From: Pyrrhosoma nymphula
Lineage: Eukaryota; Arthropoda; Insecta; Odonata; Coenagrionidae
Direction: 5' to 3'
Assembly (NCBI GenBank): GCA_963573305.1
Contig: OY754330.1
Location: 8,618,001-8,682,000, forward strand
DNA length: 64,000 nucleotides
Part shown: piece by piece, positions 10,901 to 21,112 of the stretch
How positions within the stretch are numbered: position 1 is the first letter of the stretch
How the letters are laid out: each line of letters opens with the position of its first letter
Position numbers and translations under genes: made by a program
The notes under the pieces: model-generated
Databases searched by the model: none
What the model saw: only the letters and a program-made list of their open reading frames with translations
Told to the model about the DNA's origin: nothing

Positions 10901-13900
10901 CCAAAAATTGTCAGAGATTGAGTCTAAAGTTGAATGGACGGGCAACCTTCCCATAACGGCCGTGACGTCATTAATCATCCATCGCTTCTTCCCTCTCCTT
11001 CCCGATCCATTCTAAGAGATGCCTTAAAAAGGTTTTGTGAAGATGTCCACTGCTGCCGGAAATACAACAGTATAAAGATTTAGAAAATACTTTGAAAAAT
11101 ACCCATCTTCAACGGGGAGTGAACAACGAAGGATTTGATCGATAGATGAAATTACGTCAGAGGGCATTTTGCAGAAACAGAAAAAAATTCAACTTTATAC
11201 GATGAGTTATATGGATATTAGGCCTTAATATTTCAAAGCAACTCCGTAAGTCTATATGAAAACTTTTTTAAATTTGATTTCAACGGTATTATTGAAAAAG
11301 CATTTGAATGATACCATTATTATGTACCTTGAAAAAACGAGGGTTTGAGGAATTATGTAGGGGTGTGGTTTCTTGTTTTGTGTTGCCACATAACACTTTG
11401 AGTGCTATGGACGTAATGGTATGTCCTCTGAATTTTTTTCCGAGGAGGACGATGGACATACTTGGACGTTAACCACCAATTAATCCACAGCCGGATGTAA
11501 GGATACGGTTGCAGTCTTTCTGGTAGACGTATTTATGGCCACACAGTGCCTAAATTATCCACTAGATGGCATAGAAAGTCCAAAATCGATGAGTTTTCTT
11601 AGACCTAGATTGAGGAGTCTTGTTAAAAAAATCCTGTAAGTCATTAAAAATCGTCAGTTTTTCATAGGGTCATATGATTGTTTATTCCGTGATTTTGCTA
11701 AATAAATATTTCTTGCTTTCTCAAAAATATAAAATCAGAATTGAACTTCTTGTCTTTTGGCGAGTGCTTACAATTTTCAATCGAAATTCTGCAATCAATA
11801 TTAACTGATATCTTGATTTCAAGAAATCAGTCAAGATATTATGCATTGGAATTGGTTTATGAATTAAATCCGTTGATATTGATGGTAAAGTTTCGTTTAA
11901 AATTTGTAAATGCACTGTAAAAAAAGAGGAATTCATTTCATAGTCTACAGTTTGTGAGCTATCAACAAATGCACATGTAGTAAAACCAGTAAATTACCAA
12001 TTAGTTGACTATGAAAGCTGCTGGGAAGGTTGTAAACCTGCGAAGGGTTAAGCTTGGCTACCCTCGGAGTCCGAGATAATGGCGAGGTCCCTGCTAGGAT
12101 GGGTGGGAGAAAGGTGGGAGCTGAATGTGAGTGTATGTCTGGGAGAACTTTCTCCGTGGATTGCCGTAAAGGATGGTCCGTACGGAGAGGACGGAAGAGT
12201 CTCTTGGTACTCAGATCAGTAGACGTGCATAGGAGAATATTCCGCCATCTCGAAATGGTTCAAGCCCAGCACTCAAAGTGTTAACTTCAACAAATGATTT
12301 TGTAATATTAGCATGGGTGATTTTGTGTTGAAAGTCATCTCATGAAATATTTATATAAGCAATTTGGTTTAAGGTAATTTTCTAAAGGTTGTCTCAAAAA
12401 TTTCTACAGCGGATTGAAGGAGTTCCTTGGGAAATGCTACCAACCCTGGAATGCCATCCCTACAGTCGTGTTCCTTCTTTACACTTTGCTCACTCTCTCA
12501 GTGTGGAGAGGTGCACAATGAAGGTGAGAGAATTATCTTTTATTTATTTATTAGGTATATATATTTACAGGGTGTCTACAGCTCCTAGAATGTCGTTCAA
12601 TACTGGAATTCTCCATGAATCCAAAAAACACTCGTGAAATCCTTGAATGTCTTTTATTGTCCTGGAAAAATTTACACTTTATTCTCTGTTATTCTGAAAA
12701 TGCATGTTTTTCCAGCTAATGAATTCTTATTGCTATTCCAATCAGTAAACTTTACTGTAGGTTTAAATTTAATTAGCTATATGGAAGAGGGGAAGGAGGG
12801 TAACTTCCTATGTATTTTCTATATATATGTATATGGTATACATTTGTCCCCCCAGTACTACATTGTTTTGTCCCCTCGTTCCCATAAGAGTACGTGTTAA
12901 ATCGAACTGGAGCTGTGATCATTCTACAAATCCCCACCAGGCATCTACGCATAGCGAATATACAATACATTTAAATACGGGAGACATAAGGCTGCTCCAT
13001 GTTAAATGTCATACGGCATAGAAACGCATATGTCGGCACACGACATGGGCGTTAGCAAAAACAGTTGTTATACGCATGGTCATGCGCAACTCGATAAGTT
13101 GTGTGAAAATGCATCAGATCGAATCAAACTCCTTGAATGTTTGTAAATTTGTCCTGAAATACTCCTTCTAAAGTACTGGAATCGGAAATTTTGAAAGCTG
13201 TGGACATGACTCAATCAGCTCTCTTCCTGCGTTCACCACCGCATCACGTTCCCCCTGCACCCCTTGAATCATTTCCCAATGAATCCATTGAAGGGTGCTG
13301 GTGATATTGTACTCTCCTCCCGTGTAGCCTGCCCACGTTGCGCATTTGATTCTCTTGCTTGAGGTGTCGAAGCCTTTTAACAGGTCATATGCCCCTCCAG
13401 ACTACAGTAGCTATTCCCTTACCTACTCCATCCCTTCACTCTGTGCCTTTCCCTACATTTCATTCCTCTTAATCCCTTCCCTGACAATGACGAGTTAACT
13501 CGTCCTAACCAGGTGTGTCAAATCGTGTCAGGGACGAGTTAACTCGTCCAAGGCCGCTCTTTCGACTTCCTAGCTTCCGAAGACGAATAATCTCGTCCGC
13601 TTCGTAGAAATTCTATCTCTAGGCAGCAGATGGCGTTTGCAGACACACTGGTTCATTTTTATCCAGTTTTTGAGACGTATTTCGTTGCATTAGCGTATGG
13701 AATTGCGTCATAATTTTCGTAATTTTTACCTTGGTATTTGGACAATTACACGTGAGATTTAGCGCATAATCTGCTCTTGTTTTAGATTAATTTATCTGGT
13801 ATCGAATTCATACATTTTGACGTAATATCAATGCATGTATACCGCATTCAAATGTTATTACATTTACAAAAATATTGCATTTGTTTTTTATTTTTGGGTT

Positions 13901-16900
13901 CATAACGCTAAATATAATTGATTCCGACATTCATGGCCATCTCCATCTGACTGGCCGGATGCAAAAATAACAGTCGTGCGATATACACTCGTAACGGTGA
14001 TACTATGTATTAGGAAAAATAAAAATAATCCCTTACCATCGCTTCTAAACAATACATTACGTACCTACCTACCCGTAAACTGCACCACTGACGTGTGGCA
14101 GGGGGTGTTATGCAACCAGCCGTATAAAAAGCGAATACAGGATAAAGGAATATTCGGATAAAGCTATGACTAGTGAAGCGTGTTTTTGCATGATTAGTCT
14201 AGATATGTTCATGCTCTAGTAATACATTGTGTGGGAGTAGAAAGAATTGTTGAACTTATGCATACCTATTACAGCAAATTTCTCAAATACTTAGCCTTCC
14301 TTTCCTGTCCTTCGAATGCGGTGTTGTAGTAAAATAAAATCTGCCGTGTTGACGTGAAACTCGTGATTTCTCAGACTCGTAAGTAACCTTTCAGTCTCTA
14401 GTGGCTTCCACTTATGCAACAAACGGCGTTTAGAGGTTGAGATTTAGACGATGATAGTCATCTTATATCCAACCCCCGTAAATGTAATTTTTCGGGAAAA
14501 ATCGGAAGAAATCTCTCGATTACAGCATAACTGGTAGTTCAAAAAATGTTCAGGAAAGTGGCAGTGGCTTGCTTTCCCGTTCATTACATTACGTTCAGGT
14601 TTGCTCTCGCACTCATGTATTACGCTGCAGCCCTCTTTCTTCCAAGGTCACCCGAGAAAAAAGTGGCAATAGATAAGGGTGCAAGAGTGCATTGTCCATC
14701 TGGGAAGCCCCAGGAAAATGGTTGGGCGTGCGGTCGGTTTCCGACCCTGCTTGATGCCTGTCATAATAGGGCCATAATTTCTTCACTCAAGTGGGACAGC
14801 GGACCCTTATGAATGGGAAAGATCTTCTGTGGAAAAGAATGCATTCATCCTCATTGCTTTACGACCTCATGTGCTTGTTTTGCGGTAATCTTTGAAAGCG
14901 AAGAATACGCACATAAGGAAAAGGCATATTTTCCCTCACACGTGCATTTAGCAAGACTTTGAGCAGGAAGACTCCGCCTTTGTTATTATTTCCCCTGATT
15001 TCCATCTTTCTCGGTACCTACCCCTCACTTCTCTCTAAATCTCACCGATTTGTCTTATCCTATTCAGGAAGGTACTGTATACAAGCTTATGTCAATATCT
15101 CCGTGGATATTCCTAGTGTACCCCTGAAATTCTTTTACCTTTATCAAAGGGTGTCGACATAAAATCATTTCAATTTATCCTAAATTTTCAACGGAGACAT
15201 AAGTAAGTTCTTCACTCTCCTCCTGAGCATTCACGCCTAGTGTCCCTTCTCCATCAGCGTTTCACAGAAATACGTTTTTATATGATTAGATGTCGATAGC
15301 AATTTTTGGTTACCTCATTGTTTTTTTACTGTTTTGCTTTATTCATTCTGCAACAGAAAGTGAGAGTGAAAGGGTGTTGAGGTGGAAAAAGGAAATTTAG
15401 AAACTTCGGGATCTGAATCGAGCTTCTCCGAGCATACCATATCAGATGCCAAGTGCGAAGGTGAGCCTATTAAAGACGACCAATGGAGAGAAATGAAAAG
15501 TAGCGAATCTCCCCCTCCTTGCACCCGCAAGGTTCAATTTTGAAAGTTCTTCATCACTCAATTTTGAAGTTCAAGAAGATGGTGGTGTACTCCAGTTTTT
15601 TCAGCTGTTCTTCGGCAATGAATTCATGTAACTAATTACTGATGAGACAAATTGGTATGCTAATCAGTGTCTTCGTGAAAAACGCTCTGGTTCCAGAGAA
15701 CAATGGCTTGAAGTGAGTGCTCCTGAAATACGAGTTTTCTTGGCGCTAATAATGCTGCAGAGCATTGTGAAAAAGCCTGACAAAGAGCATTTTTGGACCA
15801 CACGGTGGATTCTGTGTACGTCATTTTTTTGGGGAAACGATGTCATATCGCCGATTTGCAAAAAAATCTGGAAAAATTTACACTTCACAAAAATGAGGAA
15901 TATGTCGCAGCAATACGTACTAATCCAAAACTGAATAAAATTTGAAAAATCTACCAGATTTTGAACAGGTTATGGAAGGAAGTCATATTTGAATAATAGA
16001 CTTGACCTCATCGAAAAAAATTATTGAGGAGTACATCCCCAATTTTTGGGCTCCTGACGTGGGTAGGCCACCCGCAACACCTCACCCTCTCCGCCCCTCA
16101 GAAATGCACTTTTCTGAGCTGATCCTAGCCACTGATAAGAAGGCAAGCCCAACACACAAGTGCTTTTTATGTACTAGAAATTGAGATGTGCACGGGAAAA
16201 TTATTCGAAGGGAAAGCAGATATTTTTGCCCAGATTGCGATGTAACTCTGTGGTTGTAACGCTCTCTCTCACCATGTTTTAGGACGAATTACACAAAAAA
16301 ATCTGAAAATAATTAAAATTTGTACTACTCGATTTGGATATATGTTAGGGTTGTAGAATTTTCAATAAAAATATAGATATTTTGGCTTAAATACTTGTTC
16401 TAGCTGAGGTAGAAGTGAATCTCTCTCACTTTAGACAATTTATAACAATAAGGGTTTAAATTGAAATTATTAATAAATAAAAGCTCAATGCTCAAAATAA
16501 ACTTTTTTCCCATCATTATAACATATAAATAATTAAAAAATGCAATAAAAAAATATGATCCTTTTTGGAACCATTTCCTCAAAAAAATGTGTCAGGGAAG
16601 GGGTTAAGTCAGTGGTTCCCAAGTGGTGGTCAGCGGACCTCAGGTGGTCCATGAGAGCCTCGGGAGTGGTCGGCAGGACATTATTAAAGTTGCCAATAAA
16701 TGGGGACTTTGAAAGTGATGTGCGTTGAACAAGTTGGGTAATTAAGTTGTGCTATACAATAATTTATACACGTAATAATAAATAAATAATGTGTTCTAAA
16801 AAAAACTATTTTACTTAATCACCTTTGAATTTGGTTATGGGAAAGGCACTGAGGAAGGGTTACATCTGATAGGGGGTATGGTGGGGGGTGGTCCGTACAG

Positions 16901-19900
16901 GATTTAATTTCAGGCTGAGTGGTCCGCAGACTTCTACGGTTTGGGAACCACTGCTTGAAGTGGTGATGAGTCTGTGTGGGTACCCAGCTAACTGCAGTAA
17001 AGTAGCACAGATAGTTTTTTGGTAGTTCTGACATTTTAATGAAAAATATGTTAATGTTATTTTATTTTGCATGATGTGCATTAGTATTTTCTCTGCAGTA
17101 GTAGCTGTGCATTTTATTTGGCTGCTAATTGGTGTGCTTTAAATTTGACGCATTCTCATGAAATAATTTCAATCCTGCTGGCACTTTTGAGTACTTGAAT
17201 TATTAAAGAATTATATTGAAGGAGATAAATGTTTTTATAAGTATTTAATATTACTTTTTTTTCAATCATTGCAATTGCACTAATGATGCGATACACGGTC
17301 ACACTCTCAGGTGCGAAGATACACACCAACGAGGGTGAAATTTGCCATGAAGAAATCATTTTGTGTATATCTTGACACCCGTGCATTAGACTGCGTACCA
17401 CATCATTTGTGCTATCGTAATGATTGAGAAATCGTCAAAAGTTCACTGTGCTAAAGCAACAATGTTGGCTTTAATCTCCGCAACTGTGGCATATATCATG
17501 CACAGCAACGTCTCCTGTGCTTCAATGCAGACTGGAGACAAGACCATCTCATTTGTATAAACCCCCCACTGAAATTAGCCTTAAATTAAAATGGCTTGGT
17601 GGCTTGTAACTGGCTAACACACCTGACTGGCAATTGGGAGATCCGGGTTCGAATCCCGGTCAAGTCGAATGTTTTTTCATGGCAAATTTCACCGTCTTTG
17701 GTGCATATTTAAGATAATGATGAGATGAATATTTCCATGAGCCTATCAAAAATTTAAACATACTTGACACATGCTATAACTTGGCATTTATTTGTCCATG
17801 TGGGGCATGTGATATTTGACATATTATTTTATAAAACTTCTTTTTCGTATCACATGAACTGTTATAAAAACTAGGGGGTATACGAGTGATAATTATTTTA
17901 TGGAAAGATGATGTGCTCTAAAATCAGTAAGCAGTTTTCCTAATTTTTTCTTCGAATTTGATTGTTAATTGGAAGGAGGCATACATTGATAGCAGTGAAG
18001 GGTATTATGTGGTGAATCCTGATGGGTCATTGCCGAAGACAGAAGAGAGAATGGTGGAGTACCTTGAGCGGAGACCTGAAATATGGAGGGGCAAAAGAGG
18101 CATGGAGGTCTCTCCGGAAGAGTTTCTTGATGTCATAAAGAAGCATGAAGTATTGCTGTAAGTCTTCTAGAAAATGTTCTTGTGGTATTATCAATCTTGT
18201 ATTCTTGGAATAGAATTATGAAGATGCCAGGTTTGATATGAATTTCTTTATGTTGAAAAAGGTATTCAGGACATGGCTCAGGATCTCGATACATGCAAGA
18301 CATGCACCATAATGCGGATCCACTTCGTGCTGTAATGTTGTTAATGGGATGTGGAAGTGTCCGCACCAAGGCTCTTGCTGCTCATTTGGATCCGTGGGGA
18401 CCAGTGTACCAGCACCTACTTGGCAGGAGGTAAAGTAACTTTCCTCATAAGCAAATGTTCTTCCTTGATTCCTTTCTTGGGTTTTAAGTAGGTATTTTAT
18501 TTTCCTAATTGAATTATGGTTTTGCTGTTTGAAGTTTGAATTCAATCTGGGTGATGTCTGTTTAAAATTCACGGGACTTACAGACTCATTTAATAAAAAT
18601 GGAATAGGTTTATGGAATAAGAGCTGAGTCAAATAATATCCGCTGGGTGAGATAAAAATTGGCATCAGAAAAAACGGGGACAAATTTTAATTCAGGGTCA
18701 AAGGACATTCTAAAGATTTCTTATGTAGTTGTGATAATTATGTCAATTTTCTATGTATTTGTTTAATCCTCCTTTAAATGCTTCCCTGACAGGTTTTTTT
18801 TACAAAACCGGTCAAAAAAAGTCATTTTTTATTTCAGATTCAGAAGCATTAAAGGGAGCTAATCCGAAAATGTTTTCCTTTATTTTTTATTCCAAATAAC
18901 TAATGATTTATTCAATAATTTCTGAATGTTGCCCCTTAACTTAAGTGCGATGGGCCGACATATATATGCGCTTTTGAATCTCAGTCGAGAAGTGCAGATA
19001 ATGTAAGACTTGGTGCATTCCTGGCGCACGATGTGAATGATTTTTTCACGGGTTTCCCACCAGGTGAGATGTTCATCCAAAGCAGACTTTTCAATGGCTA
19101 ACTCTGCCATCGTCCTCAAGGCGTTGAGTCTGGAAACTCTCTAAAGGCATTAACTCAACGCACTGAGGACGATGGCAGAGTTAGCCATTGAAACGTCGGC
19201 TCTGGCTTAACATTTCACCTGGTGGGAAACCCTTGAAGAATTCAAGCGCAGATACATTGGCTCGTAAATAAAATATTGTTCAACTTTATAACACTGAAAT
19301 ACATAATTGCATCTATTTTTCAGATGATGTAAAAGAACAGTAATTAATTCAATTTATGTAAAATTAAAGAAAAACCCCTATGGATATATAAAATAATAAC
19401 TTCATTTTTCAGATGATGTAAAAGAACAGTAATTAATTCAATTTATGTAAAATTAAAGAAAAACCCCTATGGATATATAAAATAATAACTTCATTTTGTT
19501 TTTTTCCAACTTCATACATTTTATTAAATTAAGCACAGCATGAAATGCAACACTAAAAGGTTGAAGCATAGCCCTTCCTGATAATGTTAAAGTAGATGAT
19601 ACTGTGTGTCTCGATGACAATTGCTGCAAAAAATGCCTACAAACGGCAGGAATTGTCTACAAGACCGAACCACCCAAGGCCAATCTGTTAAATGATTATT
19701 TGTTCCCCACCCCCTCCCTTATCCTTGCCATAATTACTCCACACAGTTGCTTTGGTTTTGCCATATCCTATCTGCTCTCCCCTCCTGAGCTTACTTAACT
19801 CAGTATTGTTATGTAAATATACAATTAAATAGTTTTTTTAATGGTTAATCACAATTTGATATTGTTTCACTAATGGGTATGTTAGAGAGGAAGTCATAAA

Positions 19901-20413
19901 TTGTGGGCAAAGGTCTATATGCAGAAATCAGAGGAAGTTTAGTTGAGTTTAAGTAATTTTTCCTAGGACATAAATTTCTCAATGTTGTCTATTTCAATTG
20001 GCAGTCCTTGTGTCATCGGAATGCTGTGGTCAGTAACTGATGGGGAGTGTGATGCTGTTACCATGAAATTGTTAGATCTTTGGCTTGGACCAGCTCAGGG
20101 TAGAAATGATACGAAGAAAAAGGGTGAGGATCTGAAAACTAAGGGGTTAATACAATTTTCCTCTCGCATACCGAAAGCCAAGGAGAGAGCTCCTGAGCGA
20201 AAGAACGTTGCCCCTGAGCGAAAGAACATTGCCCCCGAGGAGTTACTGATGGTGCAAGGGGATCTCCTAAGGGCCTGGACTGAGTCCAGACATGCAGCCA
20301 CACAGTTCATGACTTCTGCAGCAATGGTGGCCTATGGAATTCCTGTGCGTGCCTCTAATGCTGAAGATATTGCATCCTTATTTTGTAAATTCAACAATAT
20401 GTCTTTGAAATAA
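7678..20413 (+). CDS. Separase, copy A (3' eight exons; 5' part outside window)
   Basis: Separase is the C50 cysteine protease that cleaves the cohesin kleisin subunit and releases sister chromatids at anaphase. Exons: 7678-7901, 8018-8125, 8919-9015, 9732-9991, 12410-12523, 17976-18157, 18262-18429 and 20005-20413. All joins keep phase and give about 519 codons ending at TAA 20411-20413. Family landmarks in order: EWTIVQV, DYWTKREEHNQRM, LLNSIETQWLRGWK, HPVILILDK joined to RIEGVPWEMLP, YYVVNPDGSLPKTEE, YSGHGSG (catalytic His), LLMGCGS (catalytic Cys), CVIGMLWSVTDGE and VAYGIPV. The first exon begins with the last two bases of a Glu codon, so at least one upstream exon exists; in copy B its equivalent is 29786-29949. 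Securin-binding and helical-repeat regions are not in view. No frameshift or stop is seen. Identification is by motifs recalled from the family. Confidence 0.88.
8018..8125 (+). CDS. Separase A exon (DYWTKREEHNQRM exon)
   Basis: The acceptor is cattttcag and the donor gtaagg. It is 36 whole codons, phase 0 to 0. It encodes a charged helix with YWTKREEHNQRMK, the position where separases carry a conserved W..R..LD.R segment. It differs from copy B at three residues. Confidence 0.8.
8469..8560. repeat. Left remnant of the pogo/Tigger-like element seen whole at 39709
   Basis: This begins CAGTAAGTCCTCAACTTACG after a TA, identical to the left end of the copy B element at 39709. The right end is missing in copy A, where the sequence diverges after about 8630. 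It lies in the intron between two separase exons. Confidence 0.6.
8919..9015 (+). CDS. Separase A exon (LLNSIETQWLRGWK exon)
   Basis: The acceptor is cctttaag after a long pyrimidine tract and the donor gtaggt. The exon is 97 bp, phase 0 to 1. It encodes VLLNSIETQWLRGWKC, matching the conserved separase LL.SIE..WLG.W segment. The protein is identical in copy B. Confidence 0.85.
9016..9731. other. Separase A intron
   Basis: This is AT-rich, shared with copy B (46992-47740). In copy B a perfect 21-bp hairpin at 47196-47242 replaces a simple stretch here. No coding region is seen. Confidence 0.7.
9732..9991 (+). CDS. Separase A exon (start of protease domain)
   Basis: The acceptor is ctccattcag and the donor gtttgt. 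The exon is 260 bp, phase 1 to 0. It encodes LDHREVHRMLRDALPDC and ends KRHPVILILDK, the first beta strand of the separase catalytic region (HPV.LIL.K). It differs from copy B only at D/E in LAPLDLSPR. Confidence 0.85.
9992..12409. other. Separase A intron with a TTAA-type element and a copy-A-only segment
   Basis: This is shared with copy B (48001-50251) except for 10927-11390, which only copy A has. It holds the TTAA-type element 11394-12280. Open frames at 10412-10711 and 12054-12284 are intronic and are not needed for a continuous separase frame. Confidence 0.7.
11394..12280. mobile_element. Non-autonomous piggyBac-like element, CACTTTGAGTGCT ends (copy A)
   Basis: The left end CACTTTGAGTGCT and right end AGCACTCAAAGTG are perfect complements. 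TTAA follows the right end (12281-12284), and the left flank is ATAA, one change from TTAA. The homologous element in copy B is 48945-50122. There is no transposase. TTAA targets and short perfect ends suggest piggyBac; the class is inference. Confidence 0.65.
12410..12523 (+). CDS. Separase A exon (VPWEMLP exon)
   Basis: The acceptor is atttctacag and the donor gtgaga. It is 38 whole codons. It encodes RIEGVPWEMLPTLECH and YSRVPSLHFAHSL, matching the conserved separase LPWE.LP and V.RLPS segments. It is identical in copy B. Confidence 0.88.
12568..13206. mobile_element. CAGGGTGTC-ended DNA element, copy A (right end deleted)
   Basis: The left end CAGGGTGTCTACAGCT is preceded by TATTTA. The right end is cut at gctgtggaca, and about 130 bp present in copy B is missing here. 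The complete paralogue is 50410-51053. Confidence 0.7.
13473..16603 (+). mobile_element. Decayed piggyBac element, copy A only
   Basis: This 3131-bp element lies between TTAA at 13469-13472 and 16604-16607. Its ends are (T/C)CCCTTCCCTGACA, an inverted repeat of 14 bp. Copy B has the corresponding site (cattccttataagtcagtgg near 51440) without the element. Two perfect copies of the palindrome GACGAGTTAACTCGTC lie just inside the left end (13489-13504 and 13533-13548). The remnant transposase is at about 15380-16270. Confidence 0.85.
15380..16270 (+). pseudogene. piggyBac transposase remnant
   Basis: One frame reads EIRVFLALIMLQSIVKKPDK followed by HFWTT, the N-terminal part of DDE_Tnp_1_7 transposases. 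Further on, CFLCTRN and YFCPDCDVTLWL are the remains of the C-terminal Cys-rich domain. Stop codons are frequent, and the central part with the catalytic aspartates is missing near 15950-16010. It cannot make an active transposase. Confidence 0.75.
16612..16953. mobile_element. hAT-like non-autonomous element (CAGTGGTTCCC ends)
   Basis: The left end CAGTGGTTCCCAA and the right end TTTGGGAACCACTG are inverted repeats typical of hAT elements. Copy B keeps the left end (about 51455) but lacks the right half. The adjacent 8 bp (tcttaagt before insertion of the piggyBac, cttgaagt after) are only roughly alike, so the target duplication is uncertain. Confidence 0.6.
17320..17705. repeat. Foldback repeat enclosing a tRNA-like block
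   Basis: Arms of about 30 bp, with core GGTGAAATTTGCCATGAA at about 17333 and its complement at about 17678, flank an interior that ends in the tRNA-like block. Copy B (51940-52290) lost the right arm. Confidence 0.55.
17591..17668 (+). other. tRNA-like sequence (probably SINE head or tRNA pseudogene)
   Basis: The block folds as a cloverleaf. Acceptor GGCTTGG pairs with TCAAGTC using wobble pairs. The anticodon arm has loop CTGGCAA (anticodon GGC). The T arm is CCGGG, loop TTCGAAT, CCCGG. The B box GGTTCGAATCC is perfect; the A box is stretched. A GGC anticodon is not used by animal cytosolic alanine tRNAs, and copy B (about 52197-52270) has a T-stem mismatch. I therefore call it tRNA-like, not a working tRNA gene. 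Confidence 0.5.
17976..18157 (+). CDS. Separase A exon (YYVVNPDGSL exon)
   Basis: The acceptor is ttggaag after a pyrimidine-rich stretch and the donor gtaagt. The exon is 182 bp, phase 0 to 2. It encodes EGYYVVNPDGSLPKTEERM, matching the separase YVLNP.GDL segment. It is one codon longer than in copy B (EAYIDSSEG against EAVDISEG). Confidence 0.82.
18262..18429 (+). CDS. Separase A catalytic exon (His and Cys)
   Basis: The exon starts after gttgaaaaag and the donor is gtaaag; 168 bp, phase 2 to 2. It encodes YSGHGSGSRYM with the catalytic His, and AVMLLMGCGSVR with the catalytic Cys, followed by DPWGPVYQHLLGRR. Separases usually have GCSS around the Cys; here it is GCGS. It differs from copy B at L/P and Q/R. 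Confidence 0.9.
19039..19240. repeat. Foldback (long inverted repeat), copy A
   Basis: Arms of about 80 bp read GGTTTCCCACCAGGTGAGA and CAATGGCTAACTCTGCCATC on the left, with the complement on the right, around a loop of about 40 bp. The same structure lies at about 53377-53575 in copy B. No coding region. Confidence 0.7.
19321..19498 (+). repeat. 89-bp tandem duplication, copy A only
   Basis: The unit starting cagatgatgtaaaagaacag at 19321 recurs at 19410 almost unchanged. Copy B has one unit near 53651. Confidence 0.85.
20005..20413 (+). CDS. Separase A last exon
   Basis: The acceptor is caattggcag. It encodes SPCVIGMLWSVTDGECD, then a lysine-rich insert with tandem APERKN repeats, and finally AMVAYGIPVRAS and the stop TAA at 20411-20413. 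The end of the catalytic fold (CV.GMLW.VTD) and the terminal AYG.PV are family signatures. Confidence 0.88.
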
Positions 20414-20414
20414 A
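20409..20414 (+). terminator. Poly(A) signal overlapping the separase A stop codon
   Basis: AATAAA overlaps the TAA stop (gaaataaaattg). If used, the 3' UTR would be only a few tens of bases. The same arrangement exists in copy B at 54844-54849. Confidence 0.5.
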
Positions 20415-20528
20415 ATTGTATGATTTAATAATTCTGTTATTGTATATTTATTGAAGGATTCAACTAATTAAACTGACTCTTGCCCCCTCCTCTTCCCCAT
20501 TCCCTCCCCTTTTTGGGCTGGTTTCCTA

Positions 20529-20756
20529 CTAAAGGCCGTTTTACATGGTACATTTGTTTGTACAAACTCTTCCGTGAACTCTTGCATGAGGCAAAATGTA
20601 TCGTGTAAAGTGGCAAATTGTATGAACGCTTGTGCGAATGTCTCAATGCCTGCACGGGAAATAGAATCTGTTCTAATTTCATTGAGACAAACGTACAATC
20701 TCACGTACATTCGTTTGTTCGGTTTGTACAAAATCTTTCATCGTGTAAAGCGGCCT
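20529..20756. mobile_element. MITE with AAGGCCG ends, copy A only
   Basis: The ends CTAAAGGCCGTTTTACA and its imperfect complement TGTAAAGCGGCCTTAG enclose about 228 bp. Copy B has the uninterrupted sequence tttcctaacacccc at about 55175. Target is TA or CTA/TTA; the exact border is uncertain by a few bases. It is related in its ends to 45052-45733. The two overlapping small frames inside are chance. Confidence 0.75.
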
Positions 20757-21112
20757 TAGCACCCCCTGCATTATGTCTCTGCGGCAGCTTGTGGGGTAGT
20801 ATGTATGCAGATGAATTACAGAAATTGTATACATTTAATGTATAAGCATTAGTTTTGTTCTCTTTCTCTTATCAGATTTAAATTAATTAATTAGATAGAT
20901 ATTAATTATTTAAAAAATGAACACTTTTTCTATCATTTTTCATTGAATAAGTGAACGACTACTTCTGTACCAAATTTCATTTTAAAATTTTCCAAAGTGT
21001 ACTCTTTTTCTCTAAAACTTCTTTCTTGTTCCCTTGTTTGATCTGTTCTAGAGTGAAGTTCTGTTGTATGGAACCCCTAGCCAAAATTTTAAATGTACAG
21101 AAGAATCCCTAA

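Larger units (their letters stand above)
12524..17975. other. Large separase A intron, mostly transposons
   Basis: In order it holds a CAGGGTGTC-ended element (12568-13206), shared unique sequence to 13468, a copy-A-only piggyBac (13473-16603), a hAT-like CAGTGGTTCCC repeat (16612-16953), a foldback with a tRNA-like block (17320-17705), and then AT-rich sequence to the next acceptor. Confidence 0.75.
18430..20004. other. Last separase A intron
   Basis: It contains a foldback repeat (19039-19240) and an 89-bp tandem duplication (19321-19498). The remainder is AT-rich and shared with copy B (52929-54439). Confidence 0.7.

Noticed and set aside
12054..12284. 76-codon frame identical in both copies
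   Set aside because: It lies at the right end of a TTAA-type element and has no ATG start; identity reflects the duplication.
18133..18683. Minus-strand frames of 78 and 155 codons
   Set aside because: Antisense to the separase catalytic exon and its intron; no domain.
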